From contig NZ_AP023181.1 of the NCBI RefSeq assembly GCF_013426915.1, positions 1 to 64,000 on the forward strand: a stretch of 64,000 bases of DNA, in the 5' to 3' direction. Origin of the DNA: Paraburkholderia sp. PGU19 (lineage in GTDB: Bacteria; Pseudomonadota; Gammaproteobacteria; Burkholderiales; Burkholderiaceae). The translations under genes were made by a program, and so were the position numbers. The stretch's first letter is position 1, and every line of letters begins with the position of its first letter. Below are positions 51,676-60,400 of the stretch, piece by piece. The notes under the pieces were generated by a model that had not been told where the DNA came from, did no database searches, and saw nothing but the letters and a program-made list of their open reading frames with translations.

Positions 51676-52493
51676 GCATGATTCAACGCTATCGCGCGGG
51701 CATGCCGCAACTGAGCTATACGGGGCTGTCGGAAAACTGGTTGCTCAAGGAGTGCGGGCATCGCCATTGGGAGGCGCTCGCAGCGCACGCGGGCCGCGAA
51801 CAAACCGACTTTCACAACGACAACGGCGGGCGCTCGTATGCGGCGTTTACAGCGATACGCTTGCACACAAGCGGTCTCGACTTGATCAGCGAAAACGACA
51901 CGTTCGACATTCGCAGCACACTCTGCAGAACGGGTCCTGTTCGCCATTTCAGCACGCATCGCGTCATGCGCGGCGAAACGGAAATCGCGGAACTGTCGAT
52001 GTCGTCGGCATTTGTCTCACGCGGCGAGCAGCGCAGCAACCGTTGCGTTGCGCGCGCGGCGCTTGCGGCACTACCAGGTGAAGTGGAGCCGATGCCCGAA
52101 CGTGCATTGCAGATGATGCAGATGAGCAAGCGCCTGCGTGCGGCGGACGGCAGCGCAATGCCGGACCTCGCGCCCGCAACCGACGAGCCGATCGACTTCC
52201 TGCCGTGCCCGAATAGCGATTTCAACGGCGCGGACTTTCTCTATTTCGCGAGCTTTCAGGCTTTTGTCGATCGCGCCGAATGGCAATGGCGTCGCTTCGA
52301 CGAGCCGCCTGTCGTGACAAGCCGCTCGCTGTTCTACTACGGCAATGTCGATGTCGGCGATACGTTGAGCGTGCGCGTGGTCGGCAGCGCCGAAGATGAA
52401 CAGGGCATCCGGCACTGGACGGAAGTGCACCGCAAGAGCGACGGCATGAAGATCGCCGATGTCACGACGGAAAAGTACTGGAGGCGCCGATGA
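51672..52493 (+). CDS. LnmK/Pnap_2097-like protein (hot-dog fold, methylmalonyl-CoA handling, tentative)
   Basis: A 273-residue protein with the double hot-dog pattern of the Pnap_2097/LnmK group (LSYTGLSENWLLKECGHRHWEAL, FYYGNVDVGDTLSVRVVG). LnmK of leinamycin synthesis takes methylmalonyl-CoA, loads it on a carrier protein and decarboxylates it to a propionyl unit. The neighbour being methylmalonyl-CoA mutase makes the same substrate likely here. GTG 51672 overlaps the previous stop (GTGA); ATG 51678 is an alternative. Its own stop overlaps the mutase start. No carrier protein gene is visible. The family call is from memory of these patterns. Confidence 0.72.
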   Translation: MSMIQRYRAGMPQLSYTGLSENWLLKECGHRHWEALAAHAGREQTDFHNDNGGRSYAAFTAIRLHTSGLDLISENDTFDIRSTLCRTGPVRHFSTHRVMRGETEIAELSMSSAFVSRGEQRSNRCVARAALAALPGEVEPMPERALQMMQMSKRLRAADGSAMPDLAPATDEPIDFLPCPNSDFNGADFLYFASFQAFVDRAEWQWRRFDEPPVVTSRSLFYYGNVDVGDTLSVRVVGSAEDEQGIRHWTEVHRKSDGMKIADVTTEKYWRRR

Positions 52494-54571
52494 GCCCAAC
52501 CCGTGCACGCCGCCGCGCCGTGCCGCTCAAGCGTGTCTATACGCGCGCGGATATCGACGGCATCGCGCATCTCGACAGCATGCCGGGTGAAGCGCCGTTC
52601 GTGCGTGGGCCGTTCGCTTCGATGTACACCGAAAAGCCCTGGACGATCCGTCAGTACGCAGGCTACGCGCAGGCCGCCGACACGAACCTCGCGTTCCGCA
52701 CAGCATTGGCGGAAGGCGCGCAAGGTCTGTCCGTCGCATTCGATCTGCCGACCCAGCGCGGTTACGATTCGGACGATCCCACCGTCAGCGCCGACGTCGG
52801 CATGACGGGCGTCGCGATCGACACAGTAGAAGACATGGCCCGCCTCTTCGAAGACATTCCGCTCGACCGCGTGTCGGTATCGATGACGATGAACGGAGCC
52901 GTCTTGCCCGTGCTCGGCGCGTTCATCGTCGCGGCAGACGAAAGCGGCGTGCACGAGTCGCAACTGCGAGGCACGATCCAGAACGACATACTGAAAGAGT
53001 TCATGGTTCGCAACACGGCCATCTTCGCGCCCGAACCCTCGCTGCGCATCGCCGCCGATGTGGCCGCATATCTCGCGCAACAGGTGCCACGTTTCAATGC
53101 GCTGTCGGTATCCGGCTATCACTTTCAGGAAGCGGGCGCGGACGCTGTGCTCGAACTCACGCTGACGATGGCCAATGCGCGCGCCTACGTCGACACGCTC
53201 GTCGCACGCGGCATGCAGGCAAACGATGCGTGCGAGCGCATGAGTTTCTTCTTCGGTGTCGGCACGGATTTCTATGTCGAGGTCGCGAAGCTGAGAGCCG
53301 CGCGGCTGTTGTGGTCGGAGATTGCGGCGCAAAGCGGCGCGACGTCGGGCAAGGGTCGCGCGCTGCGCATGCATTGCCAGACTTCGGGCTGGTCGCTGAC
53401 GGCGCAAAAGCCGATGAACAACGTCGTGCGAACAACGGTCGAGGCGCTCGCGGCTGTGTTCGGCGGCACGCAGTCGTTGCACACCAATGCGTACGACGAG
53501 GCACTGGCTCTGCCTTGCGCCGAGTCTTCGCGGCTCGCGCGCGATACGCAACTGCTGCTTCAGCACGAGACGGGAGTTTGCGATGTAGTCGATCCGTGGG
53601 CGGGGTCGTACATGATGGAAGCGCTGACGGCTGATATCGCAAGCCGTGCGCGTGCCATGCTCGATGAGATCGACGCGAGCGGTGGCGTCGTTGAGGCGAT
53701 ACATTCGGGCTGGGTACGCACGCGCATTCACGAATCGGCGCTGCGCGTGCAGGCCGAAATCGAAAGCGGGCAACGTGTAATCGTGGGCGTGAACCGCTTT
53801 ATGACGGATGACGAGGATGAGCCTCCTGTTCCGCAAGCATTGGACGCTGCACAGACTCGCACGCTACAGGCGCGCCGCATCGCGCAGGTGAAGCGCTCGC
53901 GCGACGTAACCCGTGTGCGCGACACGCTCGCGGTGTTGCAGCGGGCGGCGCGCGATGGCGAAGGCAACCTGCTTGAATTGACCATCGAATGTATGCGTGC
54001 GCGCGCGACAGTCGGCGAATGCACACAGGCACTGGCGGCCGTGTGGCCTCGGCATGGCGTGGATTTGCCGATATCGTCGCAGGTGTATGGCGAGATGGTC
54101 TTGTCCGAAGCCGAATGGATCACAGCCCGCGCAGCGGTGGACCGAGCGACAAAGCGGTTAGGGCGTGCGCCGCGCATCCTGTTGGCAAAGCTCGGCCAGG
54201 ACGGACACGATCGTGGCGCGCGTGTCGTTGCTGCCGCGTTGACGGACGCCGGCTTCGAAGTGACAACGGGCGCGATGTTCGCGTCAGCAGAGGAAGTCAG
54301 CGAACTGGCGTTGAAGGATGACGTCGATGTGATCGGCGTGTCGTCGCTTGCAGGCGCGCATGTCGAACTGGTGTCGGGTCTGCTCGACGCATTGCGTAAG
54401 CGGCGCGCACGCATCCCCGTCGTGATCGGCGGGAACATCGACAGCGCGAGTTGGCATGTGCTGAAGGAACGGGGCGTCGCCCGATACTTTCCGACCGGCG
54501 CGAGCATCCAGACAATTGTCACGGAGCTGGCGGCGCACGTCTGCGAGATCGATTTCGCAGCGGCGTCATAG
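52490..54571 (+). CDS. Methylmalonyl-CoA mutase, single-chain form
   Basis: A 693-residue B12 enzyme with catalytic barrel and cobalamin domain in one chain. Residues that bind methylmalonyl-CoA are kept: Tyr56 (TIRQYAG), Arg174 (FMVRNT, aligned with the Arg that reads the carboxylate; isobutyryl-CoA mutase has Gln) and His211 (SVSGYH). The cobalt ligand is His573 in GQDGHDRG. It overlaps the LnmK-like gene by four bases. No GTPase chaperone, epimerase or small subunit accompanies it, so it is unlikely to be the cell's housekeeping propionate enzyme and probably supplies the LnmK-like protein. Confidence 0.92.
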   Translation: MSPTRARRRAVPLKRVYTRADIDGIAHLDSMPGEAPFVRGPFASMYTEKPWTIRQYAGYAQAADTNLAFRTALAEGAQGLSVAFDLPTQRGYDSDDPTVSADVGMTGVAIDTVEDMARLFEDIPLDRVSVSMTMNGAVLPVLGAFIVAADESGVHESQLRGTIQNDILKEFMVRNTAIFAPEPSLRIAADVAAYLAQQVPRFNALSVSGYHFQEAGADAVLELTLTMANARAYVDTLVARGMQANDACERMSFFFGVGTDFYVEVAKLRAARLLWSEIAAQSGATSGKGRALRMHCQTSGWSLTAQKPMNNVVRTTVEALAAVFGGTQSLHTNAYDEALALPCAESSRLARDTQLLLQHETGVCDVVDPWAGSYMMEALTADIASRARAMLDEIDASGGVVEAIHSGWVRTRIHESALRVQAEIESGQRVIVGVNRFMTDDEDEPPVPQALDAAQTRTLQARRIAQVKRSRDVTRVRDTLAVLQRAARDGEGNLLELTIECMRARATVGECTQALAAVWPRHGVDLPISSQVYGEMVLSEAEWITARAAVDRATKRLGRAPRILLAKLGQDGHDRGARVVAAALTDAGFEVTTGAMFASAEEVSELALKDDVDVIGVSSLAGAHVELVSGLLDALRKRRARIPVVIGGNIDSASWHVLKERGVARYFPTGASIQTIVTELAAHVCEIDFAAAS

Positions 54572-54627
54572 CGTAGCGGCACGCCATGACGCTCGCACCT
54601 GGAACCGCGCGCGAGCGTGAGCGTCGA

Positions 54628-54954
54628 TCAATATCCGTAGCCGCCCTGACAAGGCACATAGGCACGTTGATAGCTGTCGTAGCAAGCGGCCGACGGCGGT
54701 TGCGAATAAGCGGGTTGCGCATAAACGGGTTGCTGATAGACAGGTTGCTGATACACCGGTTGCGCGTACGCGGGCTGCGCATTGGCAACCGACGTCACGA
54801 GCGCACCAAGCACTGCGCCTCCGATCAGTGCCCCCACGATGGCACCGCCATCTACGCCGCCGCCATGGCCCCAGCCGCCGCGCCCGTGCGCCGATGCCTG
54901 CTGGGCCACCGACAAGCTACCGATCATCAACAAGACAAGCGCTGCGCGTTTCAT
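54628..54954 (-). CDS. Small exported Tyr-Gln-Pro repeat protein
   Basis: A 108-residue protein with a signal peptide ending QASA (residue 22), a Gly/His-rich stretch, a Gly-zipper-like hydrophobic segment (DGGAIVGALIGGAVLGALV) and a five-residue repeat region of the type PVYQQ/PAYAQ (about six copies), then two Cys near the end. GGAG lies about 10 bases before ATG 54954. Such proteins are common in Burkholderia envelopes with no known role. It converges on the mutase gene. Confidence 0.8.
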   Translation of the reverse strand: MKRAALVLLMIGSLSVAQQASAHGRGGWGHGGGVDGGAIVGALIGGAVLGALVTSVANAQPAYAQPVYQQPVYQQPVYAQPAYSQPPSAACYDSYQRAYVPCQGGYGY

Positions 54955-55095
54955 GATTTGATTCTCCGCTTTCCGTTTAACGGGTTCATGGAGATCATCT
55001 TAATCAGCACTCGATGAAATAACTTATGCAGTTGGTAACCGCGCATTTCAACGCTTACAAATTCGCATAGGCTGCGAACGACTGCAGCGGTTCGC

Positions 55096-55809
55096 TCAGA
55101 CGTTGAACTGTCGTCCGACATAGTCGATGTGCATGTACATGGCCTGTTGCGCCGCATCCGGATTACCTTCACGAATCGCGTAGTAGATGGATTCGTGCTG
55201 GCGCAAGCGGCTGCGTGCCTGCTCCGCTGCATTCGCGTTGTTGACGGTGGCGTCGTACGTGTTGCTCGCGATGTGTTCGCGCAGCATGCCAATCACGCTC
55301 GCATAGAACTGATCGAGCAGCCGGTTTTGCGACGCTGCAACCAGCGCCGTATGGAATTCACCGTCGGTTGCGGCTTCTTCATGGACGTCCCTACCTGCAA
55401 CCGCGTCGCGCATGCGTTCGAGCACGGCCTCGAAACGTTCGAGTTCCCGATGGGACGCACGTTGCGCAGCGAAACGCGCGGCGGCGCACTCGAACACCAG
55501 TCGGAATTCAAGCGTTTCCGAACGCAGCGGCGGGGTATCGGCGATGAGCTGAAGCCACGGCGCCGCTAGTGAAGTTGGCTTGCTGCGCAGCAGATAGACG
55601 CCGCTACCGCGTCGCGTTTCCAGAAGACCCCTGGTTGCGAGGCGCCCAATCGCTTCACGTACCGTCGCGCGCGACACACCCAACGACTCCGCGAGCGTAC
55701 GTTCGGACGGCAAGCGTTCGTCAGGCTGCCAGCGACCTGCCTGAATGCCTGACTCGATGTGGCGGATTGTCTGCGCCAATGCGCCCGTTGCTTTCAAACG
55801 ACTTTCCAC
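55096..55809 (-). CDS. GntR family regulator, FadR/FCD subfamily
   Basis: A 237-residue regulator with an N-terminal winged helix (ERLPSERTLAESLGVSRATVREAIGRLATRGLL, then RRGSGVYLL) and an FCD ligand domain (LEFRLVFECAAARFAAQRAS and EFHTALVAASQNRLLDQFY). It is divergent from the dehydratase gene. Such pairs usually control sugar acid use and respond to the acid or its keto-deoxy product. A FadR-like operator lies in the shared promoter region at 55861. Confidence 0.92.
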   Translation of the reverse strand: MESRLKATGALAQTIRHIESGIQAGRWQPDERLPSERTLAESLGVSRATVREAIGRLATRGLLETRRGSGVYLLRSKPTSLAAPWLQLIADTPPLRSETLEFRLVFECAAARFAAQRASHRELERFEAVLERMRDAVAGRDVHEEAATDGEFHTALVAASQNRLLDQFYASVIGMLREHIASNTYDATVNNANAAEQARSRLRQHESIYYAIREGNPDAAQQAMYMHIDYVGRQFNV

Positions 55810-55860
55810 TTTTCATCCTTCATCAGCCACTCGGGGAGGGCCTGTTTTCAACCCCATCAA

Positions 55861-55877
55861 AAGTGGCCTGACCAGTT
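55861..55877. promoter_or_regulatory. FadR-like operator between regulator and dehydratase
   Basis: AAGTGGCCTGACCAGTT, read on the minus strand as AACTGGTCAGGCCACTT, agrees with the FadR consensus AACTGGTCNGACCAGTT at 14 of 16 defined bases. It abuts a TTGCGT -35 candidate (55876) facing the dehydratase gene. The FCD regulator at 55096 is the likely ligand. Confidence 0.65.
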
Positions 55878-55984
55878 TGCGTGTCATACCGGGCCGACCG
55901 CAATATGAGTCCGCGCCGGCAAACGCTCCACAATTCAGCAGAGAGCGTCGCCTGCCCTAACCCACAATCCGAAACAGGAGGACC

Positions 55985-57514
55985 ATGATGAGCCAGGTCA
56001 CACTCGCGATCAAACTGCACGACATCGACGATGTACTCATTGCGCGCGGCGCGCTCACCGCCGGCACTATTCTCGCTGATTTCGACAATCTCGTTGCATC
56101 CGCTGACATTCCTGCGGCACACAAGATCGCCTGCCGCGACGTTGCACAAGGTGCGCCCGTGCGGCGCTACGGCCAGATCATCGGCTTCGCGACGCAGCCG
56201 ATTCGCGCAGGCGATCACGTACACGTTCACAACGTGTCGATGGGCGACTTCGCGCGCGACTACGCGTTCGGCGAAGACATGAAGCAGGTCGATGCCGCTA
56301 CAGTGCCGCTCACGTTCAACGGCTTCCGGCGAGCAGACGGCCGCGTCGCAACCCGTAACTACATCGGTGTGGTCAGCACCGTGAACTGCTCGGCCACCGT
56401 CACAAAGCTGGTCGCTCAGCACTTTGCACAACCGGGCGCGCTCGACGCGTTTCCGAACGTCGACGGCATCGTGCCGATCACGCACAGCTTCGGTTGTTGT
56501 ATCGACCATCATGGCGAGGGCATCCAGCAACTGCGTCGCACGGTTGGCGGATATGTGAAGCATCCGAACTTCGCTGGCATCGTCATCATCGGGCTTGGCT
56601 GCGAAGCCAACCAGATGGGCGCAATGTTCATCGCCGAGGGCGTCGAGCCGGGCCCGCTGCTGGTGCCGCTCGTGATGCAGGAAGAAGGCGGTACGCAAAA
56701 GACCGTCGACGCGGCTATCGCCGCAGTCAAAAACATGTTGCCTGTCGCAAACCAGGCCGTGCGTGAGCCGGTTCCCGTTTCGCACATCAATATCGCGCTG
56801 CAATGCGGCGGCTCCGACGGCTATTCCGGCATCACGGCGAATCCGGCACTGGGTGCGGCTGTTGATCTGCTGGTGCGGCACGGCGGTACTGCGATCCTGT
56901 CGGAAACGCCGGAAATCTACGGCGCGGAGCATCTGCTGACACGTCGTGCCGTGAGCAAAGAGGTGGGCGAGAAGATTGTCGAGCGAATTCACTGGTGGGA
57001 AGACTACGCGAAGCGCGAAAAGGGCAGCATCGACAACAACCCGACGCCGGGCAACAAGGCGGGCGGCCTCACGACGATTCTCGAGAAATCGCTTGGCGCG
57101 GTTGCCAAGAGCGGCTCGTCGCCGCTGATGGGCGTGTACCGCTACGCAGAGCCGATTGATACACACGGACTCGTCTTCATGGACGCGCCGGGCTATGACC
57201 CGATGGGCGCGACCGGACAGATCGCGAGCGGCGCGAATCTCGTGGTGTTCACGACGGGGCGCGGCTCCTGTTTCGGCGCCAAACCTGCGCCGTCAATCAA
57301 GCTCGCGACGAACTCGACGATGTACAAGCGGATGGCCGATGACATGGACATCAACTGCGGCGACATCATGGACGGCACCGTGAGCGTGGAGCAGAAGGGC
57401 GAAGAAATTTTCCGGATGATCCTCGACGTTGCATCGGGCCACAAGAGCAAGAGCGAAGCGCTTGGCGTTGGCAACGAGGAATTCGTGCCCTGGATGATTG
57501 GCGCGCAGATGTAA
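55985..57514 (+). CDS. UxaA/GarD family sugar acid dehydratase
   Basis: A 509-residue dehydratase with an N-terminal SAF domain (about residues 5-90, ending DHVHVHN) and the two-part UxaA catalytic region. Metal-site cysteines are expected in STVNCSATV, SFGCCIDHH and GLGCEANQM. Altronate and galactarate dehydratases share this layout and I cannot separate them; GarD-type use of galactarate would fit the KdgT-like transporter next door. AACAGGAGGACC gives an excellent ribosome site for ATG 55985 or 55988. Confidence 0.88.
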   Translation: MMSQVTLAIKLHDIDDVLIARGALTAGTILADFDNLVASADIPAAHKIACRDVAQGAPVRRYGQIIGFATQPIRAGDHVHVHNVSMGDFARDYAFGEDMKQVDAATVPLTFNGFRRADGRVATRNYIGVVSTVNCSATVTKLVAQHFAQPGALDAFPNVDGIVPITHSFGCCIDHHGEGIQQLRRTVGGYVKHPNFAGIVIIGLGCEANQMGAMFIAEGVEPGPLLVPLVMQEEGGTQKTVDAAIAAVKNMLPVANQAVREPVPVSHINIALQCGGSDGYSGITANPALGAAVDLLVRHGGTAILSETPEIYGAEHLLTRRAVSKEVGEKIVERIHWWEDYAKREKGSIDNNPTPGNKAGGLTTILEKSLGAVAKSGSSPLMGVYRYAEPIDTHGLVFMDAPGYDPMGATGQIASGANLVVFTTGRGSCFGAKPAPSIKLATNSTMYKRMADDMDINCGDIMDGTVSVEQKGEEIFRMILDVASGHKSKSEALGVGNEEFVPWMIGAQM

Positions 57515-57650
57515 AAGCCGCGCGCATCAGGTTGCTCGATGCGCATTCGTGCGGTGTAGCTGGAGCCTCCCGTTTCTGGCGCACCGCACGCCGTAAGATA
57601 AATGCTGGTCGGGCCGTGTCGAACCCGCGCCAGGATCAAGGAGACTCGAC

Positions 57651-58628
57651 ATGAAAATCAAACAGGCCATCGAACGCTTTCCGGGCGGCATGATGGTCAT
57701 TCCTTTGCTTTGGGGTAGCCTGCTCAACACCTTCGCACCGAAGGTGTTGGGTATCGGCAGTTTTTCGACCCAGCTCGCGCATGGTGCGCTGCCAATTCTC
57801 GCTGTGTTCTTCGTTTGCATGGGAGCCGAGATTCAACTGCGCACAGCACCGCGTGCGCTGAAGAACGGGGCTGCTATCACCCTCGCCAAGCTCGCGAGCG
57901 GCGTGCTCATTGGTTTGCTCGTCAGCAAGGTATTCGGGGCGAACGGGTTTCTCGGTCTCTCCGGCATGGCGACCATCGCCGCCGTGACCAACGCGAACAT
58001 GGGACTGTACGCAGCGTTGACCCGGCAGTTCGGCGACGAGGTCGATCGGGGCGCGCTTGCGGTCCTGTCGATCCTGGAAGGGCCGTTCGTGACCATGCTC
58101 GCGCTGGGATTGTCCGGGTTGGCGAAGATCCCGGTTCTCGATCTCGTTGCAACCGTGCTGCCGATCGTCATCGGCATGGTGCTGGGAAATATCGACCCCG
58201 ACATGCGCAAGTTCCTCAAGTCAGGCGGCGATTTGCTGATCCCGTTCTTTGCGTTCGGTCTCGGCGCGCAAATCAATCTGCACGCCATTCTCGGCGCGGG
58301 CTTGTCAGGGATCGTTCTTGGTCTGATTACGCTTGGGGTAGGCGCGGTATTCAACGTAATCGCATCACGCCTGTTCGGTGGTTCGGGTGTGGGGGGCGTA
58401 GCGTCGGCGACGACGGCGGGCAACGCGGTTGCGACGCCGACTGCGATTGCGGCTGTCGATCCTCATCTCGGCGCACTGGTCGCCGTGGCGACGCCTCAGA
58501 TCGCCGCATCCACGATCGTTACCTCGCTGCTCGCGCCACTGTTGACGGCCGCGTATGCACGCTGGCGCATGCGTCGGCTGGGCAGGGTTGTGGATGACGT
58601 AGCAGTCGTCGCGCACGCCGACGTGTGA
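57651..58628 (+). CDS. kdgT: 2-keto-3-deoxygluconate permease
   Basis: A 325-residue ten-helix permease of the KdgT family. It begins MKIKQAIERFPGGMMVIPLLWGSLLNTFAPKVL and has the signatures NANMGLYAALTRQFGD and SATTAGNAVATPTAIAAVDP. It imports 2-keto-3-deoxygluconate or a related sugar acid with protons. AAGGAG precedes the ATG. The 136-base gap after the dehydratase gene has no terminator, so joint transcription under the FadR-type operator is likely. An intrinsic terminator follows at 58701. Confidence 0.92.
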   Translation: MKIKQAIERFPGGMMVIPLLWGSLLNTFAPKVLGIGSFSTQLAHGALPILAVFFVCMGAEIQLRTAPRALKNGAAITLAKLASGVLIGLLVSKVFGANGFLGLSGMATIAAVTNANMGLYAALTRQFGDEVDRGALAVLSILEGPFVTMLALGLSGLAKIPVLDLVATVLPIVIGMVLGNIDPDMRKFLKSGGDLLIPFFAFGLGAQINLHAILGAGLSGIVLGLITLGVGAVFNVIASRLFGGSGVGGVASATTAGNAVATPTAIAAVDPHLGALVAVATPQIAASTIVTSLLAPLLTAAYARWRMRRLGRVVDDVAVVAHADV

Positions 58629-58700
58629 ACACAGCAGGCGCGTGCCGCGAAGGATCGCGAATGCGCCAATGCTGTTGCCATATCAAGGCACAATGAAAAA

Positions 58701-58726
58701 ACCCCGGCGCCTGTGGGCGCCGGGGT
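58701..58726. terminator. Bidirectional intrinsic terminator
   Basis: ACCCCGGCGCC pairs perfectly with GGCGCCGGGGT around TGTG. Six As flank it on the left, so on the minus strand the stem is followed by a U-tract, serving the MocR gene; it also closes the kdgT unit. Confidence 0.88.
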
Positions 58727-58809
58727 CTAGTGCTTGCCACGCTCGATACATCGTTGCTGCAGGCTCTGCGGGTTGAAGGCCGAGGCCTCGGGCACTCACG
58801 CAGTGATCC

Positions 58810-58855
58810 CAACGCGCTTCGTTAAAAGGAGGAAGGAAATGCTCGAAGCGCGTTG
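58810..58855 (+). other. Long inverted repeat enclosing a ribosome site and five-codon frame
   Basis: CAACGCGCTTCG (58810-58821) and CGAAGCGCGTTG (58844-58855) form a perfect 12-bp stem. The loop carries AAAGGAGG and, seven bases on, ATG 58839, which starts M-L-E-A-R-stop. The codons themselves make up the right arm of the stem. No plus-strand gene follows for 1.6 kb. It may be an sRNA, a leader-peptide remnant or chance. Confidence 0.4.
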
Positions 58856-58943
58856 AGCGAATTATTCATGTATAGCCGTGTTTCGTACAGCAGCAGTTGG
58901 CGAAGATTTCAGCGCAGCAGATTCAAAGAGCGGAAGCATCGCG

Positions 58944-60347
58944 CTAGATCAGCAAGCGGTTATCGGCGGAAGGCTTGCGTTCGACGAGCGCGGCGAGCTT
59001 GCGCAGCGCCGACGTCAATTCCGTGCGCCGCGTGCAGCCGCCTAGCGAAATACGGATCGCGTTCGGCACGTCGCCGGCCTGGCAAAACGCGGAAGACGGC
59101 GCAAAGACGAGACCTTCCGTGCTCGCGGCCGCCGCGAGGCTTTTCGCGGCCCAGTGCGCAGGCAAGGGCTGCCACACATGAATCGCGCCGCTGGAGGCTG
59201 GCATGCTCACCGTCGACAGTATCTGGTTTGCCGCAAGCAGGCGTTCTGCCGATTCCTTCAATACCCCCGCCAGCACATCCGCTGCCGTGCCGTCGAGTAT
59301 CCATTGCGTGACCAGCGCCGTGGTGAGCGGCGGCGACATCAGCGACAGCGAACGCAGCGCCTTCAGAAACGCTTCCTGCGCTGCGGCGGCAGGCAATACG
59401 ACAAACGCAGCGCGCAAGCCCGGCGAGATGCATTTGGACAAGGTGGACAGGTAATACACCTGCTGCGGCGCGAGACTCGCGAGCGGCGCGGGTGGCTCGT
59501 CGGCGAATAGCCAATAGGGATCGTCTTCGACGATAGGCACATTGCGGCGCGCCGCGACGGCCAGAATTTCCTTGCGACGACGCAGGGGCATGGTCTGCGC
59601 GGTTGGATTGCGGATGGTCGGGTTCAGATAGATCAGCCCGCCCTCAGTACGCGAGCAAGCGGCTTCGAGCGCGTCAGGCCGCATGCCGTGCTCGTCGGAG
59701 GCGATTGTGTCGAGCGTGCGGCCTAGCTGCCGCGCGATCAGCGGCAGGCCCGGATAGATCAGCTGTTCGGTGAAAATAGGCGCGTTCTGCTTGGTGAGCG
59801 CCAGTATCAGCGCGGCGAGCGCCGAATGCGCGCCGGGCGTCACGACGACGCGCGAAGGGTCCACGCGACCGAGTATCGGCTTGAGCCAGGCCGCGCCCGC
59901 CTGCCGGTCCGTATCGCTGCCGCCGCCCAACTGATAGGTCATCAGCAGATCGACGTCGCTGCGCACCAGCACCTGGGACAGTCCGCGCCTGAGCAACACG
60001 GCGAGATCGAGGTCGGCGGGAGGCGGCGGAATGTTCATGCTCAGGTCGACTTGCTGCATGAACGTCGCTATTGGCGGCGCGATGAACGTGCCCAGCGGAC
60101 CGCGCGATTCGATCAGGCTGCGCCGGTGCGCCTCGGCGAAGCCGCGCGTCACGGTGGTCAGATCGACGCCGATCATCTCCGCGAGCTTGCGTTGCGGCGG
60201 CAGCCGGTCGCCGGGGTTCAGCTTGCCGTTCGCAACGGCGCGCTCGATCAGATCGACGATCTGCAGATAGCGTGCCTTGCCGTTGTCGGCGAAGTCCGTG
60301 ATCCAGTCCGGCCGCCGCGCAGGCCGCTTTCTTGAAGATGAAGTCAT
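58944..60347 (-). CDS. MocR-type regulator (GntR HTH plus aminotransferase domain)
   Basis: A 467-residue regulator with a GntR winged helix (DRLPPQRKLAEMIGVDLTTVTRGFAEAHRRSLI) and an aminotransferase-like domain with a PLP lysine in STLSKCISPGLRA and VEDDPYWLF. It is a distant paralogue of the protein at 42912. ATG 60347 is chosen as the last start before the conserved DNA-binding domain; ribosome sites are weak for all starts. It is divergent from the cytochrome bo operon, with repeated CCATAG motifs between them. Confidence 0.88.
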   Translation of the reverse strand: MTSSSRKRPARRPDWITDFADNGKARYLQIVDLIERAVANGKLNPGDRLPPQRKLAEMIGVDLTTVTRGFAEAHRRSLIESRGPLGTFIAPPIATFMQQVDLSMNIPPPPADLDLAVLLRRGLSQVLVRSDVDLLMTYQLGGGSDTDRQAGAAWLKPILGRVDPSRVVVTPGAHSALAALILALTKQNAPIFTEQLIYPGLPLIARQLGRTLDTIASDEHGMRPDALEAACSRTEGGLIYLNPTIRNPTAQTMPLRRRKEILAVAARRNVPIVEDDPYWLFADEPPAPLASLAPQQVYYLSTLSKCISPGLRAAFVVLPAAAAQEAFLKALRSLSLMSPPLTTALVTQWILDGTAADVLAGVLKESAERLLAANQILSTVSMPASSGAIHVWQPLPAHWAAKSLAAAASTEGLVFAPSSAFCQAGDVPNAIRISLGGCTRRTELTSALRKLAALVERKPSADNRLLI

Positions 60348-60400
60348 GTGTGGCAACTTGTCGCGCATGTATGGTCTATGTCTTACTCTAGCATGCGCCG

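Noticed and set aside
52490..54571. Isobutyryl-CoA or ethylmalonyl-CoA mutase
   Set aside because: The Arg that reads the methylmalonyl carboxylate (FMVRNT) and the Tyr of RQYAG are both kept, and the cobalamin domain is in the same chain.
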